This document shows, one piece after another, positions 45,690-56,664 of a stretch of 64,000 bases of DNA. Each line of letters opens with the position of its first letter. The stretch's first letter is position 1. The position numbers and the translations under genes are program-made. The notes under the pieces were generated by a model. The model saw only the letters and a program-made list of their open reading frames with translations, searched no databases and was not told the origin of the DNA. The stretch is from Megalopta genalis. Lineage: Eukaryota > Arthropoda > Insecta > Hymenoptera > Halictidae. Location of the stretch: contig NC_135013.1 of the NCBI RefSeq assembly GCF_051020955.1, positions 38,315,087 through 38,379,086 on the forward strand, read 5' to 3'.

Positions 45690-46170
45690 GTTTTTATTAC
45701 GATATATCCGAGCGAACTTTTTTTAAAAATATATTTTAAAATATATTGAATTTAAAATTGAAATTCATTTGGTTAATTATATCCCTGTACAATCGATCAA
45801 AATAACTTCTAATACAGATCAATTAAGCTACAAAACTGTATCGAATTTTACAAAATTTTAAACCTAATCCATACAAATTTATAAAAACTTTTTGATATTA
45901 ATAAATAATTTCATGCTACCATATTACTGTGTTATGATTTTTATTTAATTGGCACGACCTCTAATTTCAAACCAATCAAATTAATCCTTAATGGCTCTCT
46001 GCCTAGACGAATTTAAGTAAATAATAAATTAAAAATGAAATTTAATTGAAAAAGAATTGCAAACCTTTAGAATAATTTTATCTTTCTATGTCAATTTGTG
46101 CCATCATTTTGAATGACTCTGATGAGTGCGAGAATTTTTGTGGTTCGATATTCAGCAGTTAAAGTGTTAA
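45690..46170. repeat. AT-rich dispersed repeat related to 34950-35280
   Basis: Shared words include CTGTATCGAATT, TAATCCATACAAATTTATA and CCTAGACGAATTTAAGTAA, but in a different order from the other locus, so at least one copy is rearranged. No coding potential. Confidence 0.4.
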
Positions 46171-46788
46171 TAATGCTTAATTGCCCAATATTCTATGCGA
46201 AAAGAATCCAAAAATGATTTTAATCCGCTGAGATTAATAGGCAACGAATTCGTACGTCGCCAGGAATATTTTTGGTAATATGGATACGCCAAAAAAAAAG
46301 AGAAAAAAGAAACGGCTGAAAAACTAACGGGCAACAATTATTCCAAGTACGAGGGAATTAAGAAATAATACGCTGTATTACTACGGTATGCGACTAATTA
46401 GCAATTCAGAGTTGACGTTGTGACGGCCAGCGAACCGAACATTTTCGCAGCGTACAATTCGCGACCGCGCGCGTCTCGCTATTACCGGGCGTACCGGATA
46501 CGACGAGTTAAAAATTCACGGTTCCGACCGCGGCGTCCGAAATAAAATGTTTCGGTTTGTTACGCCGCCAGAATGCCATTGTGCGCACGTTCGCGCGACC
46601 ACGAAGGGACCGCGCGCCATATCCCGTTCGCGCCCCTTATTTTCGACGAACCTAATTACGTGGACGAAAATTCAAGTCCTCCTCGATCCTTCAAATTTAT
46701 GGGCGAAACTTGAAACCGGCCGTCGCGTTTCGGTCCCGTAAATCACGCTCATTCTTCTCGTCCGTTCGTTTTTAATATGTATGTGTCT
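46171..46788. other. no gene recognised
   Basis: AT-rich, then CpG-rich from 46430. No domain or repeat is recognised. Confidence 0.35.
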
Positions 46789-47225
46789 AATGCTGTCAGA
46801 AGTTACGGCTGCCATTTTCCTTCGCCACCATCGTCCGGCGCTTCGAATCATAGTTTATTCATGCGCGACGCGTATCATGGAATGGATCCAGCGGCGCATT
46901 TTTATTTCATCCGGCAAATTATAGTTTTATGTGAAAATACGGTCTTCGAATAAAACAATGCGTGGTTCATTTCGATGCTGTCAGAAGTTCCGGCTGACAT
47001 TTTCTTTCGCGATTAAAAGTAATCGTCCAAATCGTCGTCCAATAAAATAATGCGTAGTTCATTTGAATGCTGTCAGAAGTTACGACTGGCTTTTTTCTCT
47101 CTCTGTAATCAAAGACAGCGTCCAATTTATCATTGAGAATGGATCCAGCGTTGGATTTCTATTTGATTCCGTAGACTATAATTTTTGTATAAAAACATGG
47201 TTGTCGAATATCGTTCAGATAATGG
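46789..47225. repeat. irregular tandem repeat around GCTGTCAGAAGTT
   Basis: GCTGTCAGAAGTTACGGCTG and variants occur near 46792, 46977 and 47069. GAATGGATCCAGCG occurs near 46880 and 47138. AATAAAACAATGCGTGGTTC and a variant precede the second and third copies. The spacing is unequal, so one unit is shortened. Confidence 0.6.
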
Positions 47226-47814
47226 TTGGTAGAATCGGTGAGGCAGGAAAATACGTGGAAACAGCTCGAAAGAATTTGGTCAAGCTTGTGTCATTTAAAT
47301 AATGGCGGCCGGGCTCTGCGAAATCAACGAAAACGAGGGAAGCTGCGAGCATCGGTATATTCCGAATATGAAGCAAGGAGCACGACAATCCGCGCCAAGA
47401 GTCTTTCAAACACGAGCATCCGCTTGAAAAGCGACGAAGGCCACTTTGAAGAAACTGTGCCGAAAAAAGGCCGCTCAAGGTTCGCCTGAAACGTGGCCCG
47501 GCCCTCGTCGGCTCTTCCGTCCTCTGCCTCCCAGCTTTTCGTAAATGAGAGCCCGCCCCATTGTCTTCTCGTTGCCGTTGCCGAACTGTGTCACGGCATT
47601 ACCGGGTCGCAATCGCGGATTTCACCGTGATCGTCGCGCGGAATTGCCGGAGAATGCGAATTTCACGGATTCGCGCGTGATCTAAAACCGCTTACCGTTC
47701 GGAAGGACACCTCGATCTGTTCTCCACCGATTCCGATCGTACACGGTCTTTGCGAATTTTTCCTGGATTAATTGATGGACTTGTTTGCACTAACCGATAG
47801 CTCGTTTCAAAGTA
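47226..47814. other. no gene recognised
   Basis: CpG-rich sequence. The 87-codon frames on both strands at 47215-47489 overlap and have no recognised domain. Confidence 0.4.
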
Positions 47815-48256
47815 CATTAATTTCTCCCAGAAATGTTCTGCAGATATGAGAATACTAAGTCGCGATTATTCGGGCCTCGCAGCTCGTTTTTACAGAAACT
47901 CGGGGCAGTCGGCAAAAAAGGCAGCGGCCAGCTAGTATAAAAACGATGACTTAACTTTTTTATTTTTTATTTTTTGCCATGATTCGAAGGCAATTCGGAA
48001 GCCACTTGCCATGATCCGAAGGCAATTTGAAGACCACTTGCCACGATTTAAAGGCAATTCGGAAGCTACATGCCACGATTCGAAGGCAATTCGGAGGCCA
48101 CATGCCACGATTTAAAGGCAATTCGGAGGCCACATGCCACGATTCGAAGGCAATCCGAAGACTAACTTGCGTAGGATAGATTACATAGGCGTAGGACTAG
48201 CACAGGGAAATTCACAGCAACCCAAAATTTGTCATTCCGGGAGAAATTACTGTACA
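47815..48256. repeat. decayed CAGTAATTTCTCC-type MITE carrying a 33-bp minisatellite
   Basis: The outer tips ACATTAATTTCTCCC (47815) and GGGAGAAATTACTGTA (48239) match the MITE family. CGATTATTCGGGCCTCGC and GCTCGTTTTTA near 47875 match its centre. Between 47976 and 48165 lies a tandem array of about six units of roughly 33 bp containing GCCACGATTCGAAGGCAATT, which is not part of the other copies. Confidence 0.6.
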
Positions 48257-48369
48257 TGTATCGTCCACTGAAAACTGTAAAAATTGCCCGTTTTTGGTCG
48301 AAATTCGTGAAAAACTGCGATTTTCGCGAACTACTATTACTTACAGCTTACGTCAGGGTCAATCGATAT

Positions 48370-48550
48370 CGATGAAATTTTCAGCATACATATAAGTCAC
48401 CGAGATCTACAAAATGCATTTTTTAGATTTTCGTTATAGGCTCAGATAAAAAAATTGAAAAACATCATTTTTTAAATTCTTTTATCATTCCAACGAATTG
48501 CAACTTTTGAAAGCAGTTTTTCAGCCATTGTCTGGTAAATTTAGACCGCT
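48370..48550. repeat. dispersed repeat with CATATAAGTCACCGAGATCT
   Basis: The segment shares GAAATTTTCAG, CATATAAGTCACC-AGATCTAC and TTATAGGCTCAGATAAAA in the same order with 56070-56245, and more weakly with 35280-35390. No ends are recognised. Confidence 0.5.
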
Positions 48551-49630
48551 TGGCCCAATTACAAAATAGTTATTCCATGTTAGAAGGTGTACTTTCTACA
48601 CCCACCGTGCATTGTTTTCTCCGCACACAGCTTAATTTTCCCTTCTGCGGCGAATGTAACGCCGAACCGTGTACTCACGGAAAATGACGTTCAAAGCCGC
48701 TTTCTCTGGGATCACCCTCGTGCCACCTGTTTCACGGGTGGCTCGCTAAACAGCTCGCAAAAAACAAAAAAGGATCGCGCACAATTAATCGCCGAATTCG
48801 TTTGCCGCAAGCCGCCGCCGGTTCGGCCGGCGAATCTCGACCCTAACCACCGCGTTTCCACCCTCCTAACCACGAAGTCCCATAAATAGACCAGGGGTTT
48901 ATCGTTTGCCGGGGCACGAAATCCCCTAAGGGCAATCATAAGGTGTTTATATTGCGTGACGCAACGCGACGCAACGCGACGCGAGGCGAACCGACGCCCC
49001 CGGCTACGGGGAGCTAATCGTCGGCGCCATTGGGAGCTGGCCGATCGAGCGCGGCACAGGACACCGGGTATTTAGATGGTTATCCACGGCGAGCACACCC
49101 CCGGAACGGCTATTTATCCTCGGCGAATAGCAATTCTATGGATTAGGGGACCTTCGCGGGCCGCGCCTATCAGAACATCTGAAAGCCGCCGCCGACAATG
49201 GATACCTGTAATCGCATGTTGTCGATTAACCATCCTGCGGGTACCGGCGTCCTCGCAACTACTCCCTTTACTCAAGTTTCTCTTCGGACCATTAAAGCTG
49301 TCTTGTTCGCGGTCGTTCAGCCTCCTGCCAGCCGATTGCGATCAGCTTTGAACAGACCCGCGGCCGTAGTGCCGGGTGGCAAAACCGAAAAAAATTCCGG
49401 AAGCCGCGAATGTTGTCGACCGATTAGCCCCATTGATAAATTTGACTGATGCGTTCCGTTTGCGTTCCATTGTTATTCCAAACGGCGTTGAAGTCACCGA
49501 TGCGTTTTGTGATTCTAAGTTCGCCTCGTCGCGTACGCCGCGTTTTCTTCATTGCGAGGGACAAGGTCTAGTTTAATGTTTTGTATAAATCATAGTTAAT
49601 AAACTTCGGATGTTTATGCAAGATAGAAAT
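48551..49630. other. no gene recognised; CpG-rich patch
   Basis: The sequence is CpG-rich, with a short tandem of GACGCAACGC words near 48955-48985. Open frames on both strands have no recognised domain. Confidence 0.4.
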
Positions 49631-49649
49631 TGTCTACGTTAATTGTGAG

Positions 49650-50370
49650 AAGTGTAAGTCAGGTGAAAGTATATTTCCTGTTTCAATAATAGTAACAAGT
49701 TGAAAATAATAATATCTTGAAATTTGCCTAATGTTGTCAGATGAAAGTATGTTTTCTGTTTCAATAATAGTAACAAGTTGAAAATAATAATATCTTGGAA
49801 TTTGAGTAATGTTGTCAGATGAAAGTATATTTTCTGTTTCAATAATAGTAAGAAGTTGAAAATAATAATATCTTGAAATTTGTGTAATGTTGTCAGATGA
49901 AAGTATATTTCCTGTTTCAATAATAGTAACAAGTTGAAAATAATATCTTGGAATTCGAGTAATGTTGTCAGATGAAAGTATATTTTCTGTTTCAATAATA
50001 GTAACAAGTTGAAAATAATAATATCTTGGAATTTGAGTAATGTTGTCAGATGAAAGTATATTTTCTGTTTCAATAATAGTAAGAAGTTGAAAGTAATAAT
50101 ATCTTGGAATTTGAGTAATGTTGTCAGATGAAAGTATATTTTCTGTTTCAATAATAGTAAGAAGTTGAAAGTAATATCTTGGAATTCGAGTAATGTTGTC
50201 AGATGAAAGTATATTTTCTGTTTCAATAATAGTAAGAAGTTGAAAGTAATAATATCTTGAAATTTGTGTAATGTTGTCAGATGAAAGTATATTTTCTGTT
50301 TCAATAATAGTATCAAGTTGAAAATTATAATATCTTGAAATTTGTCTAATGTTTTCTTCGCAGTTTTGTA
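49650..50370. repeat. minisatellite, 78-bp unit (some 75 bp), about nine copies
   Basis: Each unit contains GATGAAAGTATATTTTCTG, TTTCAATAATAGTAA and AAGTTGAAAATAATAATATC. Two units lack one AAT triplet near the end and carry AATTCGAGT in place of AATTTGAGT, so they share an origin. Because 78 and 75 are multiples of three, two minus-strand frames stay open for 246 and 225 codons, giving repeats such as YYFQLLTIIETENILSSDN. I see no promoter, signal or flanking exon structure and treat this as non-coding. Confidence 0.85.
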
Positions 50371-50374
50371 TCAA

Positions 50375-51440
50375 ACGTAATCATTTTTCACTAAAATTTG
50401 TACTAATGTATATTGAAAAAATAAAATAAAGTAAATAAATAGTATAAATATAAATAAATATAATTTAAAAAATCGATGTTTTTTAATATCTCAATATTTG
50501 AGATATATGATACATTTTGCCGTATACAATATATTTAAAGATATGTCAGTATTTAACTATTCAGTTAATACAATTCGGCATGAGATAGTGCAAAATTTCT
50601 TTTTTTTTCATCTCGGTATTGGATTAGAACAGCGATTTGTCTCGCCAGATTGAACAGAATCGCGTGACTGTAATTTTCGTTCCAGTTAGATCTCGATAAA
50701 TAAAATGAGTCGTTCTGCGGAAACGGAACTGGCCGACGAATCGACACAATAAACTGCTGTCCCGTGGTTCGTTTCACGCTCGATTGTCGATCTTTTATTT
50801 AAGCAGTTCGCGCGACGCGTCGTTTCCTCCCTTCACGGCCAAGGAGAGTTCACAGAGGAGATTTATATCTCGCGAGTAACTGCAACGCCGGTAACATCCC
50901 TTTTCCGGAAGATTGTATCTTTCAAAGGAACAATTTAAAACACTAGCGCGGCATTTGCATGGTAAGCACTTTTTTGCAGGAACTTTCAATGTAGCCGTTC
51001 TAGAGAATGTAATTTTCCCGGGCCCGCGAGTCCTGATCATAAATACGAAACTAAGCTTCATAAATATAAATTATCCCAAAGGAAATGTGAGCGGCCGGGA
51101 ATCTTTAATCTCGCCGTCGAAAACTCGATTCCGATCGATTATCTCGACGCGGAATTGCGCGGCGAGCGTGAGCTCGCTTTCCTTCGTATCGCTTTGGCTT
51201 CTCCTTTCTTTTTTTCTTTTTTTTTCGCCGACTTGATTCACCGTGGGAAGCGTCAAATTGTCGATCCGACGCTTTTGCTTTTTGTCAATGGTAATGGAAC
51301 TTTATTTAGTTCCACGGAATCTTTGAATGCATCGTGCGAGTTGCATCGGTGCTCGTCAAATGCATTTTGTTCAGCTCAATTTTACTGTGTACTTCGAATC
51401 GATTCTACGAAGTTTCGCTTCGAAAATAACGTTTCGTTCA
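50375..51440. other. no gene recognised
   Basis: AT-rich to 50570 and mixed afterwards. Short open frames have no recognised domain. Confidence 0.4.
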
Positions 51441-51449
51441 GCTTATTTT

Positions 51450-52605
51450 CAAATATTCGGTGAACTTGGTTTATTTTTACTTTATTATTCGAACAAGTAA
51501 TGCATGTTATACCGCTTTAAAAATTGTCTTTTCTCGCTCTGTGGCTAATTTATTATCCGACTTGGTTTATTTTCACGTTATTATTCGAATAAATAATGCA
51601 GGCTATATCGCATTAAAAATTGTCTCTTCTCGCTTTGTTTCTAATTTATTATCCGACTTGGTTAATTTTCGCGTTATTATTCGAACAAATAATGCACGCT
51701 ATATCGCATTAAAAATTGTCTCTTCTCGCTCTAATTTTTACTTTATTATCCGACTTGGTTTATTTTCACTTTATTATTTGAATAAATAATGCATCCTATA
51801 TCGCTTTAAAAATTGTCTCTTCTCGCTCTATTTCTAATTTATTATCCGACTTGGTTTATTTTCACTTTATTATTTGAATAAATAATGCATCCTATATCGC
51901 TTTAAAAATTGTCTTTTTTTGCTCTGTTGCTAATTTATTATCCGACTTGGTTTATTTTCACTTTATTACTTGAACAAATAATGCACGCTATATCGCATTA
52001 AAAATTGTCTCTTCTCGCTCTGTTTCTAATTTATTATCCGACTTGGTTTATTTTCACTATATTATTTAAATAAATAATGCATCCTATATCGCTTTAAAAA
52101 TGGTCTTTTTTTGCTCTGTTGCTAATTTATTATCCGACTTGGTTTATTTTCACTTTATTACTTGAACAAATAATGCACGCTATATCGCATTAAAAATTGT
52201 CTCTTCTCGCTCTGTTTCTAATTTATTATCCGACTTGGTTTATTTTCACTATATTATTTAAATAAATAATGCATCCTATATCGCTTTAAAAATGGTCTTT
52301 TTTTGCTCTGTTGCTAATTTATTATCCGACTTGGTTTATTTTCACTTTATTATTTGAACAAATAATGCACGCTATATCGCATTAAAAATTGTCTCTTCTC
52401 GCTCTGTTTCTAATTTATTATCCGACTTGGTTTATTTTCACTTTATTATTTGAATAAATAATGCATCCTATATCGCTTTAAAAATTGTCTTTCCTCGTTT
52501 CCAATTACGACTTCGTTATTTGCACGTTATTATTTGAATAAATAATGCACGCTATATCGCATTAAAAATTGTCTCTTCTCGCTCTGTTTCTAATTTGTTA
52601 TCCGA
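51450..52605. repeat. satellite, 96-bp unit, about eleven to twelve copies
   Basis: The word TTATCCGACTTGGTTTATTT marks units near 51553, 51649, 51747, 51842, 51938, 52034, 52130, 52226, 52322 and 52418, almost exactly 96 bp apart. From 51938 to 52418 two unit types alternate: one with GCACGCTATATCGCATTAAA and TCTCTTCTCGC, the other with GCATCCTATATCGCTTTAAA and TCTTTTTTTGC. That gives a 192-bp higher-order unit. The array decays at both edges. Confidence 0.9.
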
Positions 52606-54540
52606 GCGAGAAATGGAAGTTATGTCTTTAAAAACGACTTTCGCGCGGGTTAATAAGCAATGTATCCTGAACGTTATCTTCGTCGTGACGTTTCGTGTAA
52701 TTGAGGAAAAGAAAGCTGGACAGCTTTAGTCATGTATGAGACAATTATTTTTAATGCTACGTGAGCACTTGTTTCTCCGTGGAATGCGAGTCTCCCGACT
52801 CGAAATTCTACCCAAGTCTCCCCGAAACTGCTGTCCTTTTATTCCCAGACTTCCCGCTTACTTCTCTTTCGCGAATTCCTTCGAGAAACGAGAATCGATT
52901 AGGTCCTCAGATTAAATTTTGTAAATTTTCGTCGACGCAACGAGACACTGCGATGCCAAGAAAATTTGGAAACGGTCCTACAAGACGAGAGAAAAATGGT
53001 CATTCGAATAGGAACATTGCCGATCGATTTATGAATTATTACGGAACCAATTAAAGCCTATGTAACAATTATAAGCGCAGTTCAAGCCGAAATCTTTTGT
53101 TCTCAATAACATCCCAAAAACAATGCATCGAGCGATGCAACAGGATTCAATATTGCTTTAGAATCGCATGCGATATTTGGGCTCGAGTGAAACGTTTTCA
53201 ATACGTGCATGAACGATGATACATTGTTTAGCAGCAGTTCACAATGAAAAATGAATTTCAATCAAAAGGAGTCAGTGTTTCGAACGGATTTAACATTGAA
53301 GCTCCCAAAGTGACGAAAGGTATCCCGCTTCGTATTTTCGATTTTATCATTACCGGAACCAGAAAACTGAGTTCCACGGTCAATCATTCAAATTACGAAA
53401 TTATATATAAAAGCCGATTAAAGTCCCAATAGAAGCATTTTTGTAGTTTCGTCGCGATTGCTCGGTAAATCTAGTGTTAAAAATCAACGACGTTGAACGA
53501 GCCTCGCGCAATCGTTGCGCTGATTCAACACGTTCCTCACCGTTTTTCTGCCATCGCGATGAAAACTCGGCTATTCTCTTCTCAAACAGCGTTCAACTTC
53601 TATCTTTCTCACTGCAAGATGATTTTTAATAAACCGTGATATCACGAGCATAATCTGTTGATTTGAAGCGCGAGGCAAAAACGGGCGAAGTATTATCCGA
53701 GGATCTTCCAGAAGTGGCTGGCGGACGTACCAGTAATATTTGACGATGGGCGGGAAATTTTCCGGGCCCAAGAGGATTTTCCTCGTCGGCGCCCGGCAGA
53801 CGGCCGTGCGATTTAAATTCCGCGCGAGTAGCCCGGCTGGATCGCAAGGAGGAGATGATCAGATCGCCGACCGGAACGGTCAGATATGCCCGAACCGGGC
53901 CGCGGAGGTCTCACCGAGCGTTTTCCGAGCGGACCGGACAGGTCAATCGGAATTTTAAATCGACACGCAGCCCTCGAATGTTTGCCCGAAAAGCTTTCAG
54001 CCTGTAAATTATTCATCGCGCGCCGCTCGGCCATCGGCCCCGGTGACGCATCCGAAAGGAGGGCCTCTGTTCCCGTCGTGTTGCTTCTAATGCTCGACAT
54101 CCTGCTCGATCGGAGATCAATCCGATACCGACGAGAAAAAGATACAAAAGCAACAGACGTCGTCGTTGTTCCGCAAACTTGTCGAGCACCCTGCGCTCCT
54201 TCAACGTAATAGCTCCCCCATAAACGATTTTATCGCTGACCTTGTGTAAGAGGTCAGGGGTGCAAGAGGTTCGCAGGGCGCCATTCCGTTCCACCCGTCT
54301 TCGGCAAATCACTCGTTTAATTAGCGATTTTTATTTAGCTTTTCAGCGAAGTTCTGTTTCAACGTAGAGTTTTCGTGTCGCGATTCAGATCGATAAGCTA
54401 CTTTTTCACAGTTTTCGTGTTCGAATTGTTGAGAGTATGAAGACTTCTTTTTAAGAAACGATTGCATAGATTCCTTTATTCAAAATTACATCGTAATTCT
54501 AATGGCGGAACGTTTAAATAAATTCGGTCTTGTCATTCTT
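52606..54540. other. no gene recognised; CpG-rich patch and a lone TTAA-element tip
   Basis: The stretch 53730-54300 is CpG-rich with overlapping open frames of up to 107 codons and no domains. GTAAATCTAGTGTTAA at 53466-53480 matches the tip of the 27368 element; a poor partner (TTAACATTGAAG) lies near 53290, so a decayed copy at 53290-53480 is possible. Confidence 0.35.
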
Positions 54541-54550
54541 TTAAGGCAAC

Positions 54551-54793
54551 CTGAGTTCGGCAAAGAGTAATCTGATTAATGATTAACGATTATAACTTGT
54601 TAGTTATTACGGATTAGTAAGAATAAATTATTTGGGTACAACAAATTAGATGTAATAAATGACATGGTTAGTTATTACACATTATAAAGTTAGTTATTAT
54701 GAATTATATGATTAGTTATTATAGATTAGTTACGATAACTAACGGGTTATAATCGTTAATCGTCGATCAAGTTACTTTTCGCCTAACTCTGAA
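54551..54793. repeat. foldback block with TTAGTTATT words and GAGTTCGGCAA ends
   Basis: GAGTTCGGCAAAGAGTAATC at left and TTACTTTTCGCCTAACTC at right are imperfect inverted ends. Inside, GATTAACGATTATAAC pairs with GTTATAATCGTTAATC. The centre is a degenerate array of TTAGTTATTA words. The layout parallels the GAATAA blocks at 6684 and 21410, which carry AGAGTTGGGCAA ends. Confidence 0.5.
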
Positions 54794-54879
54794 GGCAACA
54801 CGCTTTAATCACTTTCAGAGCTTGGTTAGTTTCTCATAAAAAATATACCCTACAGTTAGTGCATCTTCGAAGATGCACT

Positions 54880-54946
<67 letters not shown>

Positions 54947-55108
54947 TTACGATAACTAACGGGTTATAATCGTTAATCGTCGATCAAGTTACCTTTCGCC
55001 TAACTCTGAAGGCAACACGCTTTAATCACTTTCAGAGCTTGGTTAGTTTCTAATAAAAAATATACCCTACAGTTAGTGCATCTTCGAAGATGCACTAATA
55101 ATATATAT
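54725..55108. repeat. direct duplication of 167 bp around a TA microsatellite
   Basis: Two copies (54725-54891 and 54942-55108) start ATTAGTTACGATAACTAACG and are almost identical. Between them lies a TA microsatellite at 54884-54943. The first copy includes the right end of the foldback block. Each copy ends with a perfect 26-bp palindrome. Confidence 0.85.
54856..54881. repeat. perfect 26-bp palindrome (first copy)
   Basis: The half-site TTAGTGCATCTTC is followed directly by its complement. An identical copy lies at 55073-55098. It has no loop, so it would be a strong two-fold binding site or simply the joined tips of an element. Confidence 0.85.
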
Positions 55109-56064
55109 AATAAAAAGATGTTGATCTAACAGGTACAATATTTGATCCGACACATGCCTCGCGGTTACGTCTACGATCGATTTCAATGGACGATGCACAA
55201 AAATGTATATTATTAGAGACGATAACAAAAAAAACGAATCGACGACTCGTGATTGAATTGATAAAAAAAAAAAAAACGAAACAGAAACGAATCGAACGTG
55301 ATTTCTCGAATGCCGAAATTGAAAGAGCAGCGAAGTATTTCATCTAAACAAAGAGGAATGACAGAAATCTCTCGAAAATCGACGTTCCAGTAATTATCTT
55401 TTGTCGGCGGTGGAACACGGCGGAAGAGGGATTTTCAGGAATTTCTATTTGGGTCACCGTGAAACCGTCGATCCGACGTATCGTCGAGGAGACTCGACCA
55501 ATCGCGTCCCTCTCCGCTCGTAAGATACAACCGGCGCGGTGGCGAACGTCAGAGCTTTGACAAGATTGCCGTCGGTAAACCGCGTAATTGTCCCCTTCGA
55601 GGGGACATCGCCGGGGTTCGTTACGATTTAATGAGTTCACTTTTTCTTCCCCGGAACATTGAGCACGGGGTGAAGTTCGAACGTATTTCCCTGGTCGATT
55701 GAACGGACGTGCTCTTTATCTGCCGGCCCATCGATTCGTCTCCGCTTCTAATGAGCCGGAACTATACCGCCATCGGTGTTCGATAAATTATCGATCACAT
55801 TTTCGTGACTCGCTAAACAACCGATCCGGGACTCGCGAGTGGACCGATTGCATTGCAAGTACAGCGGAGACTCTCTTATCCGAACATTTGGTTTCACAAT
55901 GTTCCGATGTTCGAACGTTTTGTCATCCAATCATTGCCTTTCGTTTAATTTGGCATAATTAACTTTAAATTTATCTACTAAGATGTACTAATTTTTTTCT
56001 TATATTTCTCATAATTTTCATGGAAGAGTTAACATATAAGCAACTTAAATTTTTCTGTACGAAG
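55109..56064. other. no gene recognised
   Basis: Mixed sequence. Open frames at 55344-55640 (-) and 55699-55962 (+) have no recognised domain. Confidence 0.35.
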
Positions 56065-56069
56065 TTGAT

Positions 56070-56245
56070 CAAATTTTCAGAACGCATATAAGTCACCCAG
56101 ATCTACGAATGGCAATTATTAAAATTTTTGTTATAGGCTCAGATAAAAGTGTGAACAAACGAGAGTTTATTACCTTTTCTTGTCTCATCCAGGGTAACAG
56201 AAAAATTAAAAAGAAAGCATCTTAGTCATTGTCCAGTAAACTATA
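56070..56245. repeat. dispersed repeat with CATATAAGTCACCCAGATCT, second copy
   Basis: It follows the same word order as 48370-48550: AAATTTTCAGAACGCATATA, GTCACCCAGATCTACG, TTATAGGCTCAGATAAAA, then GTAACAGAAAAATTAAAAAG, which also occurs near 35340. Confidence 0.5.
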
Positions 56246-56381
56246 CCTCTTGTCATCTAAAAGAATATGCAAGTCACTTAGTCCAATTTTGAAGAAAATT
56301 GTTTAAAAACATATTCAAGTCACTTGGTGTACGAACACTTTTGTGGGTCATCGTAGAGTGCGTAGAATACTGTACACTTGC

Positions 56382-56664
56382 TTAACCCTTTCATAGGCTC
56401 TGGGAACAACGCTACCCGCCCACTTTTAGTGCGCATACGGACCACCAGGCTCAAATATATTCCCACCGTTGAACATTCTTATTGAATTTGTTGAAGCAAG
56501 AAGTAATTTCTTGAGTCTTGGAAAGCCTCCACATCCTGAAGTGCAGGGTTTCCATATACCTGAGAGTACACAGGTATAAAAACATGCGTTGTCGCCCAGG
56601 CCCCTCAGGTTCTTCCGTACTCTCACACTGTGCGCTTGTTCACCGTGTCTCCTTCATTTCTTTC
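56382..56664. other. possible TTAA-element left end and unassigned sequence
   Basis: TTAACCCTTTCATAGGCTC at 56383 looks like a TTAA-element tip. The only similar inverted tip nearby is TCAAAGGGTTAA at about 57953-57964. If they are partners, the piggyBac remnant at 56665-57648 is nested within. The match is only about 10 bp, so this is uncertain. Confidence 0.25.

Noticed and set aside
49634..50374. 246-codon minus-strand frame as a repeat protein gene
   Set aside because: It is fully explained by a minisatellite whose unit length is a multiple of three; no flanking gene structure.
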